A stretch of 64,000 nucleotides of DNA, taken from NCBI GenBank assembly GCA_019054805.1, contig JAHQIY010000004.1:558001-622000 (forward strand), given 5' to 3'. The notes under the pieces are model-generated. The model saw only the letters and a program-made list of their open reading frames with translations. It did no database searches and was not told the DNA's origin. This document shows positions 43,401 through 56,783 of the stretch, piece after piece (the stretch's first letter is position 1; each line of letters opens with the position of its first letter). The position numbers and the translations under genes are program-made. This DNA comes from Brachionus manjavacas. Its lineage: Eukaryota > Rotifera > Eurotatoria > Ploima > Brachionidae.

Positions 43401-46400
43401 GCTACCACTCTGCTTCAATTCAAAGCGAATCTTATAAAAAGATTTGCCAAATTGATGCACTCTTCACTGTAGTAGCCATAATTTAGCAATTTTGTAAAGG
43501 ATACATACTTCGTATATTATTAAAAATATTAATTAGTAAAGATTCTCATTCATTCAGCTTGTATTTATACCAAAATTCTCTGCATTTAAAGCGAGTTTAT
43601 AAATGAATAAAAAAACAATATTTTTCAAATACCGACATCTTTTTGAGCATTTTTAAAAAATCTTTTTGCTAAAAATTGAACAACTATTAAATTTGTTAAA
43701 AGAGTTTTTCTTTTTTGATTTTTATATAAAGCTACCACTCTGCTTCAATTCAAAGCGAATCTTATAAAAAGATTTGCCAAATTGATGCACTCTTCACTGT
43801 AGTAGCCATAATTTAGCAATTTTGTAAAGGATACATACTTCGTATATTATTAAAAATATTAATTAGTAAAGATTCTCATTCATTCAGCTTGTATTTATAC
43901 CAAAATTCTCTGCATTTAAAGCGAGTTTATAAATGAATAAAAAAACAATATTTTTCAAATACCGACATCTTTTTGAGCATTTTTAAAAAATCTTTTTGCT
44001 AAAAATTGAACAACTATTAAATTTGTTAAAAGAGTTTTTCTTTTTTGATTTTTATATAAAGCTACCACTCTGCTTCAATTCAAAGCGAATCTTATAAAAA
44101 GATTTGCCAAATTGATGCACTCTTCACTGTAGTAGCCATAATTTAGCAATTTTGTAAAGGATACATACTTCGTATATTATTAAAAATATTAATTAGTAAA
44201 GATTCTCATTCATTCAGCTTGTATTTATACCAAAATTCTCTGCATTTAAAGCGAGTTTATAAATGAATAAAAAAACAATATTTTTCAAATACCGACATCT
44301 TTTTGAGCATTTTTAAAAAAATCTTTTTGCTAAAAATTGAACAACTATTAAATTTGTTAAAAGAGTTTTTCTTTTTTGATTTTTATATAAAGCTACCACT
44401 CTGCTTCAATTCAAAGCGAATCTTATAAAAAGATTTGCCAAATTGATGCACTCTTCACTGTAGTAGCCATAATTTAGCAATTTTGTAAAGGATACATACT
44501 TCGTATATTATTAAAAATATTAATTAGTAAAGATTCTCATTCATTCAGCTTGTATTTATACCAAAATTCTCTGCATTTAAAGCGAGTTTATAAATGAATA
44601 AAAAACAATATTTTTCAAATACCGACATCTTTTTGAGCATTTTTAAAAAAATCTTTTTGCTAAAAATTGAACAACTATTAAATTTGTTAAAAGAGTTTTT
44701 CTTTTTTGATTTTTATATAAAGCTACCACTCTGCTTCAATTCAAAGCGAATCTTATAAAAAGATTTGCCAAATTGATGCACTCTTCACTGTAGTAGCCAT
44801 AATTTAGCAATTTTGTAAAGGATACATACTTCGTATATTATTAAAAATATTAATTAGTAAAGATTCTCATTCATTCAGCTTGTATTTATACCAAAATTCT
44901 CTGCATTTAAAGCGAGTTTATAAATGAATAAAAAAACAATATTTTTCAAATACCGACATCTTTTTGAGCATTTTTAAAAAAATCTTTTTGCTAAAAATTG
45001 AACAACTATTAAATTTGTTAAAAGAGTTTTTCTTTTTTGATTTTTATATAAAGCTACCACTCTGCTTCAATTCAAAGCGAATCTTATAAAAAGATTTGCC
45101 AAATTGATGCACTCTTCACTGTAGTAGCCATAATTTAGCAATTTTGTAAAGGATACATACTTCGTATATTATTAAAAATATTAATTAGTAAAGATTCTCA
45201 TTCATTCAGCTTGTATTTATACCAAAATTCTCTGCATTTAAAGCGAGTTTATAAATGAATAAAAAAACAATATTTTTCAAATACCGACATCTTTTTGAGC
45301 ATTTTTAAAAAAATCTTTTTGCTAAAAATTGAACAACTATTAAATTTGTTAAAAGAGTTTTTCTTTTTGATTTTTATATAAAGCTACCACTCTGCTTCAA
45401 TTCAAAGCGAATCTTATAAAAAGATTTGCCAAATTGATGCACTCTTCACTGTAGTAGCCATAATTTAGCAATTTTGTAAAGGATACATACTTCGTATATT
45501 ATTAAAAATATTAATTAGTAAAGATTCTCATTCATTCAGCTTGTATTTATACCAAAATTCTCTGCATTTAAAGCGAGTTTATAAATGAATAAAAAAACAA
45601 TATTTTTCAAATACCGACATCTTTTTGAGCATTTTTAAAAAAATCTTTTTGCTAAAAATTGAACAACTATTAAATTTGTTAAAAGAGTTTTTCTTTTTGA
45701 TTTTTATATAAAGCTACCACTCTGCTTCAATTCAAAGCGAATCTTATAAAAAGATTTGCCAAATTGATGCACTCTTCACTGTAGTAGCCATAATTTAGCA
45801 ATTTTGTAAAGGATACATACTTCGTATATTATTAAAAATATTAATTAGTAAAGATTCTCATTCATTCAGCTTGTATTTATACCAAAATTCTCTGCATTTA
45901 AAGCGAGTTTATAAATGAATAAAAAAACAATATTTTTCAAATACCGACATCTTTTTGAGCATTTTTAAAAAAATCTTTTTGCTAAAAATTGAACAACTAT
46001 TAAATTTGTTAAAAGAGTTTTTCTTTTTTGATTTTTATATAAAGCTACCACTCTGCTTCAATTCAAAGCGAATCTTATAAAAAGATTTGCCAAATTGATG
46101 CACTCTTCACTGTAGTAGCCATAATTTAGCAATTTTGTAAAGGATACATACTTCGTATATTATTAAAAATATTAATTAGTAAAGATTCTCATTCATTCAG
46201 CTTGTATTTATACCAAAATTCTCTGCATTTAAAGCGAGTTTATAAATGAATAAAAAACAATATTTTTCAAATACCGACATCTTTTTGAGCATTTTTAAAA
46301 AAATCTTTTTGCTAAAAATTGAACAACTATTAAATTTGTTAAAAGAGTTTTTCTTTTTTGATTTTTATATAAAGCTACCACTCTGCTTCAATTCAAAGCG

Positions 46401-49400
46401 AATCTTATAAAAAGATTTGCCAAATTGATGCACTCTTCACTGTAGTAGCCATAATTTAGCAATTTTGTAAAGGATACATACTTCGTATATTATTAAAAAT
46501 ATTAATTAGTAAAGATTCTCATTCATTCAGCTTGTATTTATACCAAAATTCTCTGCATTTAAAGCGAGTTTATAAATGAATAAAAAACAATATTTTTCAA
46601 ATACCGACATCTTTTTGAGCATTTTTAAAAAATCTTTTTGCTAAAAATTGAAAAACTATTAAATTTGTTAAAAGAGTTTTTCTTTTTGATTTTTATATAA
46701 AGCTACCACTCTGCTTCAATTCAAAGCGAATCTTATAAAAAGATTTGCCAAATTGATGCACTCTTCACTGTAGTAGCCATAATTTAGCAATTTTGTAAAG
46801 GATACATACTTCGTATATTATTAAAAATATTAATTAGTAAAGATTCTCATTCATTCAGCTTGTATTTATACCAAAATTCTCTGCATTTAAAGCGAGTTTT
46901 TTTCAAATACCGACATCTTTTTGAGCATTTTTAAAAAAATCTTTTTGCTAAAAATTGAACAACTATTAAATTTGTTAAAAGAGTTTTTCTTTTTTGATTT
47001 TTATATAAAGCTACCACTCTGCTTCAATTCAAAGCGAATCTTATAAAAAGATTTGCCAAATTGATGCACTCTTCACTGTAGTAGCCATAATTTAGCAATT
47101 TTGTAAAGGATACATACTTCGTATATTATTAAAAATATTAATTAGTAAAGATTCTCATTCATTCAGCTTGTATTTATACCAAAATTCTCTGCATTTAAAG
47201 CGAGTTTATAAATGAATAAAAAAACAATATTTTTCAAATACCGACATCTTTTTGAGCATTTTTAAAAAAATCTTTTTGCTAAAAATTGAACAACTATTAA
47301 ATTTGTTAAAAGAGTTTTTCTTTTTTGATTTTTATATAAAGCTACCACTCTGCTTCAATTCAAAGCGAATCTTATAAAAAGATTTGCCAAATTGATGCAC
47401 TCTTCACTGTAGTAGCCATAATTTAGCAATTTTGTAAAGGATACATACTTCGTATATTATTAAAAATATTAATTAGTAAAGATTCTCATTCATTCAGCTT
47501 GTATTTATACCAAAATTCTCTGCATTTAAAGCGAGTTTATAAATGAATAAAAAAACAATATTTTTCAAATACCGACATCTTTTTGAGCATTTTTAAAAAA
47601 TTTTTTTGCTAAAAATTGAACAACTATTAAATTTGTTAAAAGAGTTTTTCTTTTTTGATTTTTATATAAAGCTACCACTCTGCTTCAATTCAAAGCGAAT
47701 CTTATAAAAAGATTTGCCAAATTGATGCACTCTTCACTGTAGTAGCCATAATTTAGCAATTTTGTAAAGGATACATACTTCGTATATTATTAAAAATATT
47801 AATTAGTAAAGATTCTCATTCATTCAGCTTGTATTTATACCAAAATTCTCTGCATTTAAAGCGAGTTTATAAATGAATAAAAAAACAATATTTTTCAAAT
47901 ACCGACATCTTTTTGAGCATTTTTAAAAAAATCTTTTTGCTAAAAATTGAACAACTATTAAATTTGTTAAAAGAGTTTTTCTTTTTGATTTTTATATAAA
48001 GCTACCACTCTGCTTCAATTCAAAGCGAATCTTATAAAAAGATTTGCCAAATTGATGCACTCTTCACTGTAGTAGCCATAATTTAGCAATTTTGTAAAGG
48101 ATACATACTTCGTATATTATTAAAAATATTAATTAGTAAAGATTCTCATTCATTCAGCTTGTATTTATACCAAAATTCTCTGCATTTAAAGCGAGTTTAT
48201 AAATGAATAAAAAAACAATATTTTTCAAATACCGACATCTTTTTGAGCATTTTTAAAAAAATCTTTTTGCTAAAAATTGAACAACTATTAAATTTGTTAA
48301 AAGAGTTTTTCTTTTTTGATTTTTATATAAAGCTACCACTCTGCTTCAATTCAAAGCGAATCTTATAAAAAGATTTGCCAAATTGATGCACTCTTCACTG
48401 TAGTAGCCATAATTTAGCAATTTTGTAAAGGATACATACTTCGTATATTATTAAAAATATTAATTAGTAAAGATTCTCATTCATTCAGCTTGTATTTATA
48501 CCAAAATTCTCTGCATTTAAAGCGAGTTTATAAATGAATAAAAAAACAATATTTTTCAAATACCGACATCTTTTTGAGCATTTTTAAAAAAATCTTTTTG
48601 CTAAAAATTGAACAACTATTAAATTTGTTAAAAGAGTTTTTCTTTTTTGATTTTTATATAAAGCTACCACTCTGCTTCAATTCAAAGCGAATCTTATAAA
48701 AAGATTTGCCAAATTGATGCACTCTTCACTGTAGTAGCCATAATTTAGCAATTTTGTAAAGGATACATACTTCGTATATTATTAAAAATATTAATTAGTA
48801 AAGATTCTCATTCATTCAGCTTGTATTTATACCAAAATTCTCTGCATTTAAAGCGAGTTTATAAATGAATAAAAAACAATATTTTTCAAATACCGACATC
48901 TTTTTGAGCATTTTTAAAAAATTTTTTTGCTAAAAATTGAACAACTATTAAATTTGTTAAAAGAGTTTTTCTTTTTTGATTTTTATATAAAGCTACCACT
49001 CTGCTTCAATTCAAAGCGAATCTTATAAAAAGATTTGCCAAATTGATGCACTCTTCACTGTAGTAGCCATAATTTAGCAATTTTGTAAAGGATACATACT
49101 TCGTATATTATTAAAAATATTAATTAGTAAAGATTCTCATTCATTCAGCTTGTATTTATACCAAAATTCTCTGCATTTAAAGCGAGTTTATAAATGAATA
49201 AAAAAACAATATTTTTCAAATACCGACATCTTTTTGAGCATTTTTAAAAAAATCTTTTTGCTAAAAATTGAACAACTATTAAATTTGTTAAAAGAGTTTT
49301 TCTTTTTGATTTTTATATAAAGCTACCACTCTGCTTCAATTCAAAGCGAATCTTATAAAAAGATTTGCCAAATTGATGCACTCTTCACTGTAGTAGCCAT

Positions 49401-52400
49401 AATTTAGCAATTTTGTAAAGGATACATACTTCGTATATTATTAAAAATATTAATTAGTAAAGATTCTCATTCATTCAGCTTGTATTTATACCAAAATTCT
49501 CTGCATTTAAAGCGAGTTTATAAATGAATAAAAAAACAATATTTTTCAAATACCGACATCTTTTTGAGCATTTTTAAAAAATTTTTTTGCTAAAAATTGA
49601 ACAACTATTAAATTTGTTAAAAGAGTTTTTCTTTTTTGATTTTTATATAAAGCTACCACTCTGCTTCAATTCAAAGCGAATCTTATAAAAAGATTTGCCA
49701 AATTGATGCACTCTTCACTGTAGTAGCCATAATTTAGCAATTTTGTAAAGGATACATACTTCGTATATTATTAAAAATATTAATTAGTAAAGATTCTCAT
49801 TCATTCAGCTTGTATTTATACCAAAATTCTCTGCATTTAAAGCGAGTTTATAAATGAATAAAAAAACAATATTTTTCAAATACCGACATCTTTTTGAGCA
49901 TTTTTAAAAAATTTTTTTGCTAAAAATTGAACAACTATTAAATTTGTTAAAAGAGTTTTTCTTTTTTGATTTTTATATAAAGCTACCACTCTGCTTCAAT
50001 TCAAAGCGAATCTTATAAAAAGATTTGCCAAATTGATGCACTCTTCACTGTAGTAGCCATAATTTAGCAATTTTGTAAAGGATACATACTTCGTATATTA
50101 TTAAAAATATTAATTAGTAAAGATTCTCATTCATTCAGCTTGTATTTATACCAAAATTCTCTGCATTTAAAGCGAGTTTATAAATGAATAAAAAAACAAT
50201 ATTTTTCAAATACCGACATCTTTTTGAGCATTTTTAAAAAATCTTTTTGCTAAAAATTGAACAACTATTAAATTTGTTAAAAGAGTTTTTCTTTTTTGAT
50301 TTTTATATAAAGCTACCACTCTGCTTCAATTCAAAGCGAATCTTATAAAAAGATTTGCCAAATTGATGCACTCTTCACTGTAGTAGCCATAATTTAGCAA
50401 TTTTGTAAAGGATACATACTTCGTATATTATTAAAAATATTAATTAGTAAAGATTCTCATTCATTCAGCTTGTATTTATACCAAAATTCTCTGCATTTAA
50501 AGCGAGTTTATAAATGAATAAAAAAACAATATTTTTCAAATACCGACATCTTTTTGAGCATTTTTAAAAAAATCTTTTTGCTAAAAATTGAACAACTATT
50601 AAATTTGTTAAAAGAGTTTTTCTTTTTTGATTTTTATATAAAGCTACCACTCTGCTTCAATTCAAAGCGAATCTTATAAAAAGATTTGCCAAATTGATGC
50701 ACTCTTCACTGTAGTAGCCATAATTTAGCAATTTTGTAAAGGATACATACTTCGTATATTATTAAAAATATTAATTAGTAAAGATTCTCATTCATTCAGC
50801 TTGTATTTATACCAAAATTCTCTGCATTTAAAGCGAGTTTATAAATGAATAAAAAAACAATATTTTTCAAATACCGACATCTTTTTGAGCATTTTTAAAA
50901 AAATCTTTTTGCTAAAAATTGAACAACTATTAAATTTGTTAAAAGAGTTTTTCTTTTTTGATTTTTATATAAAGCTACCACTCTGCTTCAATTCAAAGCG
51001 AATCTTATAAAAAGATTTGCCAAATTGATGCACTCTTCACTGTAGTAGCCATAATTTAGCAATTTTGTAAAGGATACATACTTCGTATATTATTAAAAAT
51101 ATTAATTAGTAAAGATTCTCATTCATTCAGCTTGTATTTATACCAAAATTCTCTGCATTTAAAGCGAGTTTATAAATGAATAAAAAAACAATATTTTTCA
51201 AATACCGACATCTTTTTGAGCATTTTTAAAAAATCTTTTTGCTAAAAATTGAACAACTATTAAATTTGTTAAAAGAGTTTTTCTTTTTTGATTTTTATAT
51301 AAAGCTACCACTCTGCTTCAATTCAAAGCGAATCTTATAAAAAGATTTGCCAAATTGATGCACTCTTCACTGTAGTAGCCATAATTTAGCAATTTTGTAA
51401 AGGATACATACTTCGTATATTATTAAAAATATTAATTAGTAAAGATTCTCATTCATTCAGCTTGTATTTATACCAAAATTCTCTGCATTTAAAGCGAGTT
51501 TATAAATGAATAAAAAAACAATATTTTTCAAATACCGACATCTTTTTGAGCATTTTTAAAAAAATCTTTTTGCTAAAAATTGAACAACTATTAAATTTGT
51601 TAAAAGAGTTTTTCTTTTTTGATTTTTATATAAAGCTACCACTCTGCTTCAATTCAAAGCGAATCTTATAAAAAGATTTGCCAAATTGATGCACTCTTCA
51701 CTGTAGTAGCCATAATTTAGCAATTTTGTAAAGGATACATACTTCGTATATTATTAAAAATATTAATTAGTAAAGATTCTCATTCATTCAGCTTGTATTT
51801 ATACCAAAATTCTCTGCATTTAAAGCGAGTTTATAAATGAATAAAATATCAATATTTTTCAAATACCGACATCTTTTTGAGCATTTTTAAAAAAATCTTT
51901 TTGCTAAAAATTGAACAACTATTAAATTTGTTAAAAGAGTTTTTCTTTTTTGATTTTTATATAAAGCTACCACTCTGCTTCAATTCAAAGCGAATCTTAT
52001 AAAAAGATTTGCCAAATTGATGCACTCTTCACTGTAGTAGCCATAATTTAGCAATTTTGTAAAGGATACATACTTCGTATATTATTAAAAATATTAATTA
52101 GTAAAGATTCTCATTCATTCAGCTTGTATTTATACCAAAATTCTCTGCATTTAAAGCGAGTTTATAAATGAATAAAAAAACAATATTTTTCAAATACCGA
52201 CATCTTTTTGAGCATTTTTAAAAAATCTTTTTGCTAAAAATTGAACAACTATTAAATTTGTTAAAAGAGTTTTTCTTTTTTGATTTTTATATAAAGCTAC
52301 CACTCTGCTTCAATTCAAAGCGAATCTTATAAAAAGATTTGCCAAATTGATGCACTCTTCACTGTAGTAGCCATAATTTAGCAATTTTGTAAAGGATACA

Positions 52401-55400
52401 TACTTCGTATATTATTAAAAATATTAATTAGTAAAGATTCTCATTCATTCAGCTTGTATTTATACCAAAATTCTCTGCATTTAAAGCGAGTTTATAAATG
52501 AATAAAAAAACAATATTTTTCAAATACCGACATCTTTTTGAGCATTTTTAAAAAAATCTTTTTGCTAAAAATTGAACAACTATTAAATTTGTTAAAAGAG
52601 TTTTTCTTTTTTGATTTTTATATAAAGCTACCACTCTGCTTCAATTCAAAGCGAATCTTATAAAAAGATTTGCCAAATTGATGCACTCTTCACTGTAGTA
52701 GCCATAATTTAGCAATTTTGTAAAGGATACATACTTCGTATATTATTAAAAATATTAATTAGTAAAGATTCTCATTCATTCAGCTTGTATTTATACCAAA
52801 ATTCTCTGCATTTAAAGCGAGTTTATAAATGAATAAAAAAACAATATTTTTCAAATACCGACATCTTTTTGAGCATTTTTAAAAAATCTTTTTGCTAAAA
52901 ATTGAACAACTATTAAATTTGTTAAAAGAGTTTTTCTTTTTTGATTTTTATATAAAGCTACCACTCTGCTTCAATTCAAAGCGAATCTTATAAAAAGATT
53001 TGCCAAATTGATGCACTCTTCACTGTAGTAGCCATAATTTAGCAATTTTGTAAAGGATACATACTTCGTATATTATTAAAAATATTAATTAGTAAAGATT
53101 CTCATTCATTCAGCTTGTATTTATACCAAAATTCTCTGCATTTAAAGCGAGTTTATAAATGAATAAAAAAACAATATTTTTCAAATACCGACATCTTTTT
53201 GAGCATTTTTAAAAAAATCTTTTTGCTAAAAATTGAACAACTATTAAATTTGTTAAAAGAGTTTTTCTTTTTTGATTTTTATATAAAGCTACCACTCTGC
53301 TTCAATTCAAAGCGAATCTTATAAAAAGATTTGCCAAATTGATGCACTCTTCACTGTAGTAGCCATAATTTAGCAATTTTGTAAAGGATACATACTTCGT
53401 ATATTATTAAAAATATTAATTAGTAAAGATTCTCATTCATTCAGCTTGTATTTATACCAAAATTCTCTGCATTTAAAGCGAGTTTATAAATGAATAAAAA
53501 AACAATATTTTTCAAATACCGACATCTTTTTGAGCATTTTTAAAAAAATCTTTTTGCTAAAAATTGAACAACTATTAAATTTGTTAAAAGAGTTTTTCTT
53601 TTTTGATTTTTATATAAAGCTACCACTCTGCTTCAATTCAAAGCGAATCTTATAAAAAGATTTGCCAAATTGATGCACTCTTCACTGTAGTAGCCATAAT
53701 TTAGCAATTTTGTAAAGGATACATACTTCGTATATTATTAAAAATATTAATTAGTAAAGATTCTCATTCATTCAGCTTGTATTTATACCAAAATTCTCTG
53801 CATTTAAAGCGAGTTTATAAATGAATAAAAAAACAATATTTTTCAAATACCGACATCTTTTTGAGCATTTTTAAAAAATCTTTTTGCTAAAAATTGAACA
53901 ACTATTAAATTTGTTAAAAGAGTTTTTCTTTTTTGATTTTTATATAAAGCTACCACTCTGCTTCAATTCAAAGCGAATCTTATAAAAAGATTTGCCAAAT
54001 TGATGCACTCTTCACTGTAGTAGCCATAATTTAGCAATTTTGTAAAGGATACATACTTCGTATATTATTAAAAATATTAATTAGTAAAGATTCTCATTCA
54101 TTCAGCTTGTATTTATACCAAAATTCTCTGCATTTAAAGCGAGTTTATAAATGAATAAAAAAACAATATTTTTCAAATACCGACATCTTTTTGAGCATTT
54201 TTAAAAAAATCTTTTTGCTAAAAATTGAACAACTATTAAATTTGTTAAAAGAGTTTTTCTTTTTTGATTTTTATATAAAGCTACCACTCTGCTTCAATTC
54301 AAAGCGAATCTTATAAAAAGATTTGCCAAATTGATGCACTCTTCACTGTAGTAGCCATAATTTAGCAATTTTGTAAAGGATACATACTTCGTATATTATT
54401 AAAAATATTAATTAGTAAAGATTCTCATTCATTCAGCTTGTATTTATACCAAAATTCTCTGCATTTAAAGCGAGTTTATAAATGAATAAAAAAACAATAT
54501 TTTTCAAATACCGACATCTTTTTGAGCATTTTTAAAAAAATCTTTTTGCTAAAAATTGAACAACTATTAAATTTGTTAAAAGAGTTTTTCTTTTTTGATT
54601 TTTATATAAAGCTACCACTCTGCTTCAATTCAAAGCGAATCTTATAAAAAGATTTGCCAAATTGATGCACTCTTCACTGTAGTAGCCATAATTTAGCAAT
54701 TTTGTAAAGGATACATACTTCGTATATTATTAAAAATATTAATTAGTAAAGATTCTCATTCATTCAGCTTGTATTTATACCAAAATTCTCTGCATTTAAA
54801 GCGAGTTTATAAATGAATAAAAAAACAATATTTTTCAAATACCGACATCTTTTTGAGCATTTTTAAAAAAAAATATTTTTGCTAAAAATTGAACAACTAT
54901 TAAATTTGTTAAAAGAGTTTTTCTTTTTTGATTTTTATATAAAGCTACCACTCTGCTTCAATTCAAAGCGAATCTTATAAAAAGATTTGCCAAATTGATG
55001 CACTCTTCACTGTAGTAGCCATAATTTAGCAATTTTGTAAAGGATACATACTTCGTATATTATTAAAAATATTAATTAGTAAAGATTCTCATTCATTCAG
55101 CTTGTATTTATACCAAAATTCTCTGCATTTAAAGCGAGTTTATAAATGAATAAAAAAACAATATTTTTCAAATACCGACATCTTTTTGAGCATTTTTAAA
55201 AAAATCTTTTTGCTAAAAATTGAACAACTATTAAATTTGTTAAAAGAGTTTTTCTTTTTTGATTTTTATATAAAGCTACCACTCTGCTTCAATTCAAAGC
55301 GAATCTTATAAAAAGATTTGCCAAATTGATGCACTCTTCACTGTAGTAGCCATAATTTAGCAATTTTGTAAAGGATACATACTTCGTATATTATTAAAAA

Positions 55401-56183
55401 TATTAATTAGTAAAGATTCTCATTCATTCAGCTTGTATTTATACCAAAATTCTCTGCATTTAAAGCGAGTTTATAAATGAATAAAAAAACAATATTTTTC
55501 AAATACCGACATCTTTTTGAGCATTTTTAAAAAAATCTTTTTGCTAAAAATTGAACAACTATTAAATTTGTTAAAAGAGTTTTTCTTTTTTGATTTTTAT
55601 ATAAAGCTACCACTCTGCTTCAATTCAAAGCGAATCTTATAAAAAGATTTGCCAAATTGATGCACTCTTCACTGTAGTAGCCATAATTTAGCAATTTTGT
55701 AAAGGATACATACTTCGTATATTATTAAAAATATTAATTAGTAAAGATTCTCATTCATTCAGCTTGTATTTATACCAAAATTCTCTGCATTTAAAGCGAG
55801 TTTATAAATGAATAAAAAAACAATATTTTTCAAATACCGACATCTTTTTGAGCATTTTTAAAAAATCTTTTTGCTAAAAATTGAACAACTATTAAATTTG
55901 TTAAAAGAGTTTTTCTTTTTTGATTTTTATATAAAGCTACCACTCTGCTTCAATTCAAAGCGAATCTTATAAAAAGATTTGCCAAATTGATGCACTCTTC
56001 ACTGTAGTAGCCATAATTTAGCAATTTTGTAAAGGATACATACTTCGTATATTATTAAAAATATTAATTAGTAAAGATTCTCATTCATTCAGCTTGTATT
56101 TATACCAAAATTCTCTGCATTTAAAGCGAGTTTATAAATGAATAAAAAAACAATATTTTTCAAATACCGACATCTTTTTGAGC
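31401..56183 (+). repeat. Satellite zone 3: homogeneous, TTGAACAACT type
   Basis: About 75 monomers, nearly all with TTGAACAACT. Remaining differences are mainly homopolymer lengths (A6/A7, T4-T6) and a C-to-T change giving an A6T7GCT string (near 33080, 42335, 47600, 48920, 49580 and 49910). One copy (start 46794) is 308 bp because of a 23-bp deletion after AGCGAG. The uniformity suggests recent amplification or efficient gene conversion. Confidence 0.85.
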
Positions 56184-56530
56184 CTATTAATTTGAGTTTC
56201 ATATATCATTATTTGGGTAAAATTTGTTTTTGATTTTGATGTTTTTGACTTTGAATTATAATTTTTTAAGTCTATTGATGAAATTCACGGATTAACATTA
56301 TTCTTCTCAGCTAAATCTCTGATCGTAGATAGCGTTTGGAGCATCCTTATTTAAGTTTGCTAAATTTGATGCACTCTTCACAGTAGTAGCCATAAACTCG
56401 CAATTTTGTAAAGGGTTCATATTTTGAATACCGTTAAATATAAGAATTAGTAAAGAATCTCAATCATCCAGCTTTTATTTAAACCAAAATTAAAGGAGAC
56501 ATTCGACATCTTTTTGTGCATTAAATAAAG
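56184..56530 (+). repeat. Diverged terminal satellite monomer
   Basis: After the last good copy, monomer-like sequence continues in degraded form. CTATTAATTTG at 56184 resembles CTATTAAATTTG of the consensus, as if a short segment after GAGC had been deleted. From about 56360 similarity is clear: GATGCACTCTTCAC, GTAGTAGCCATAA, GCAATTTTGTAAAGG, ATTAGTAAAGA, CCAAAATT and CGACATCTTTTTG occur in consensus order. About 43 bp are missing between the last two words. This is the usual picture of an edge copy no longer homogenised with the array. Confidence 0.85.
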
Positions 56531-56783
56531 GTGTGTTCTATTTAAAGGTCAAATTAAATTAAATCTTAGCAAAAATTTTTGTTTATTGTCATTTTAATAT
56601 ACCCTGTTAATTTTAGAATAACATAAATTAAATATTATATAATGAACGCAAATCAGTGATCTTAAAATCTTTATTTACAATCTGAAGAAGAAATCTCTTT
56701 TTGATCAAAATTACAAAGGCTTAAATCAAACATTAAATCCAAAAACAAGCAATATATATTCAAAAATTCTCATCCATCTTTGT
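56531..56783 (-). other. MAEA 3' untranslated region and boundary
   Basis: Short AT-rich interval between the decayed satellite copy and the MAEA stop codon. It contains the AATAAA signal at 56670-56675. Nothing else is recognisable. Confidence 0.6.
56670..56675 (-). promoter_or_regulatory. MAEA polyadenylation signal
   Basis: AATAAA on the minus strand, about 110 nt downstream of the MAEA stop codon (56784-56786). It is the first canonical hexamer after the stop and lies about 140 bp before the satellite remnant. Confidence 0.7.

Larger units (their letters stand above)
8740..56183 (+). repeat. Large satellite array, ~143 copies of a 331-bp monomer
   Basis: A head-to-tail tandem array of about 47.4 kb. 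Taking TGTAAAGG as the monomer start, the first starts fall at 8741, 9073, 9405, 9737, 10067 and 10398, giving periods of 330-332 bp. The last partial copy begins near 56028 and stops after TTTTTGAGC at 56183. All copies have the same orientation, and I found no inserted gene or transposon. The monomer is AT-rich with recurring A- and T-tracts, and fixed words include CATACTTCGTATATT, AAAGCGA and GATGCACTCTTCACTG. Most differences between copies are single bases or homopolymer lengths. Two copies carry larger deletions (11 bp near 20124, 23 bp near 46900). No reading frame survives across monomers, so it is non-coding satellite DNA, probably heterochromatic. Confidence 0.99.

Noticed and set aside
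8740..56183. CRISPR-like array of direct repeats
   Set aside because: The repeats are contiguous 331-bp units without unique spacers, and the genome is eukaryotic with introns. It is satellite DNA.
8740..56183. Centromeric CENP-B box in the satellite
   Set aside because: No TTCG....A..CGGG-type motif is present. TTCGTATATTATT lacks the CGGG part. Centromere function cannot be argued from sequence.
8740..56183. One-base length differences (A6/A7, T5/T6) as biological subtypes
   Set aside because: They sit in homopolymers where long-read errors are common. I relied on substitutions and multi-base changes for the zones instead.
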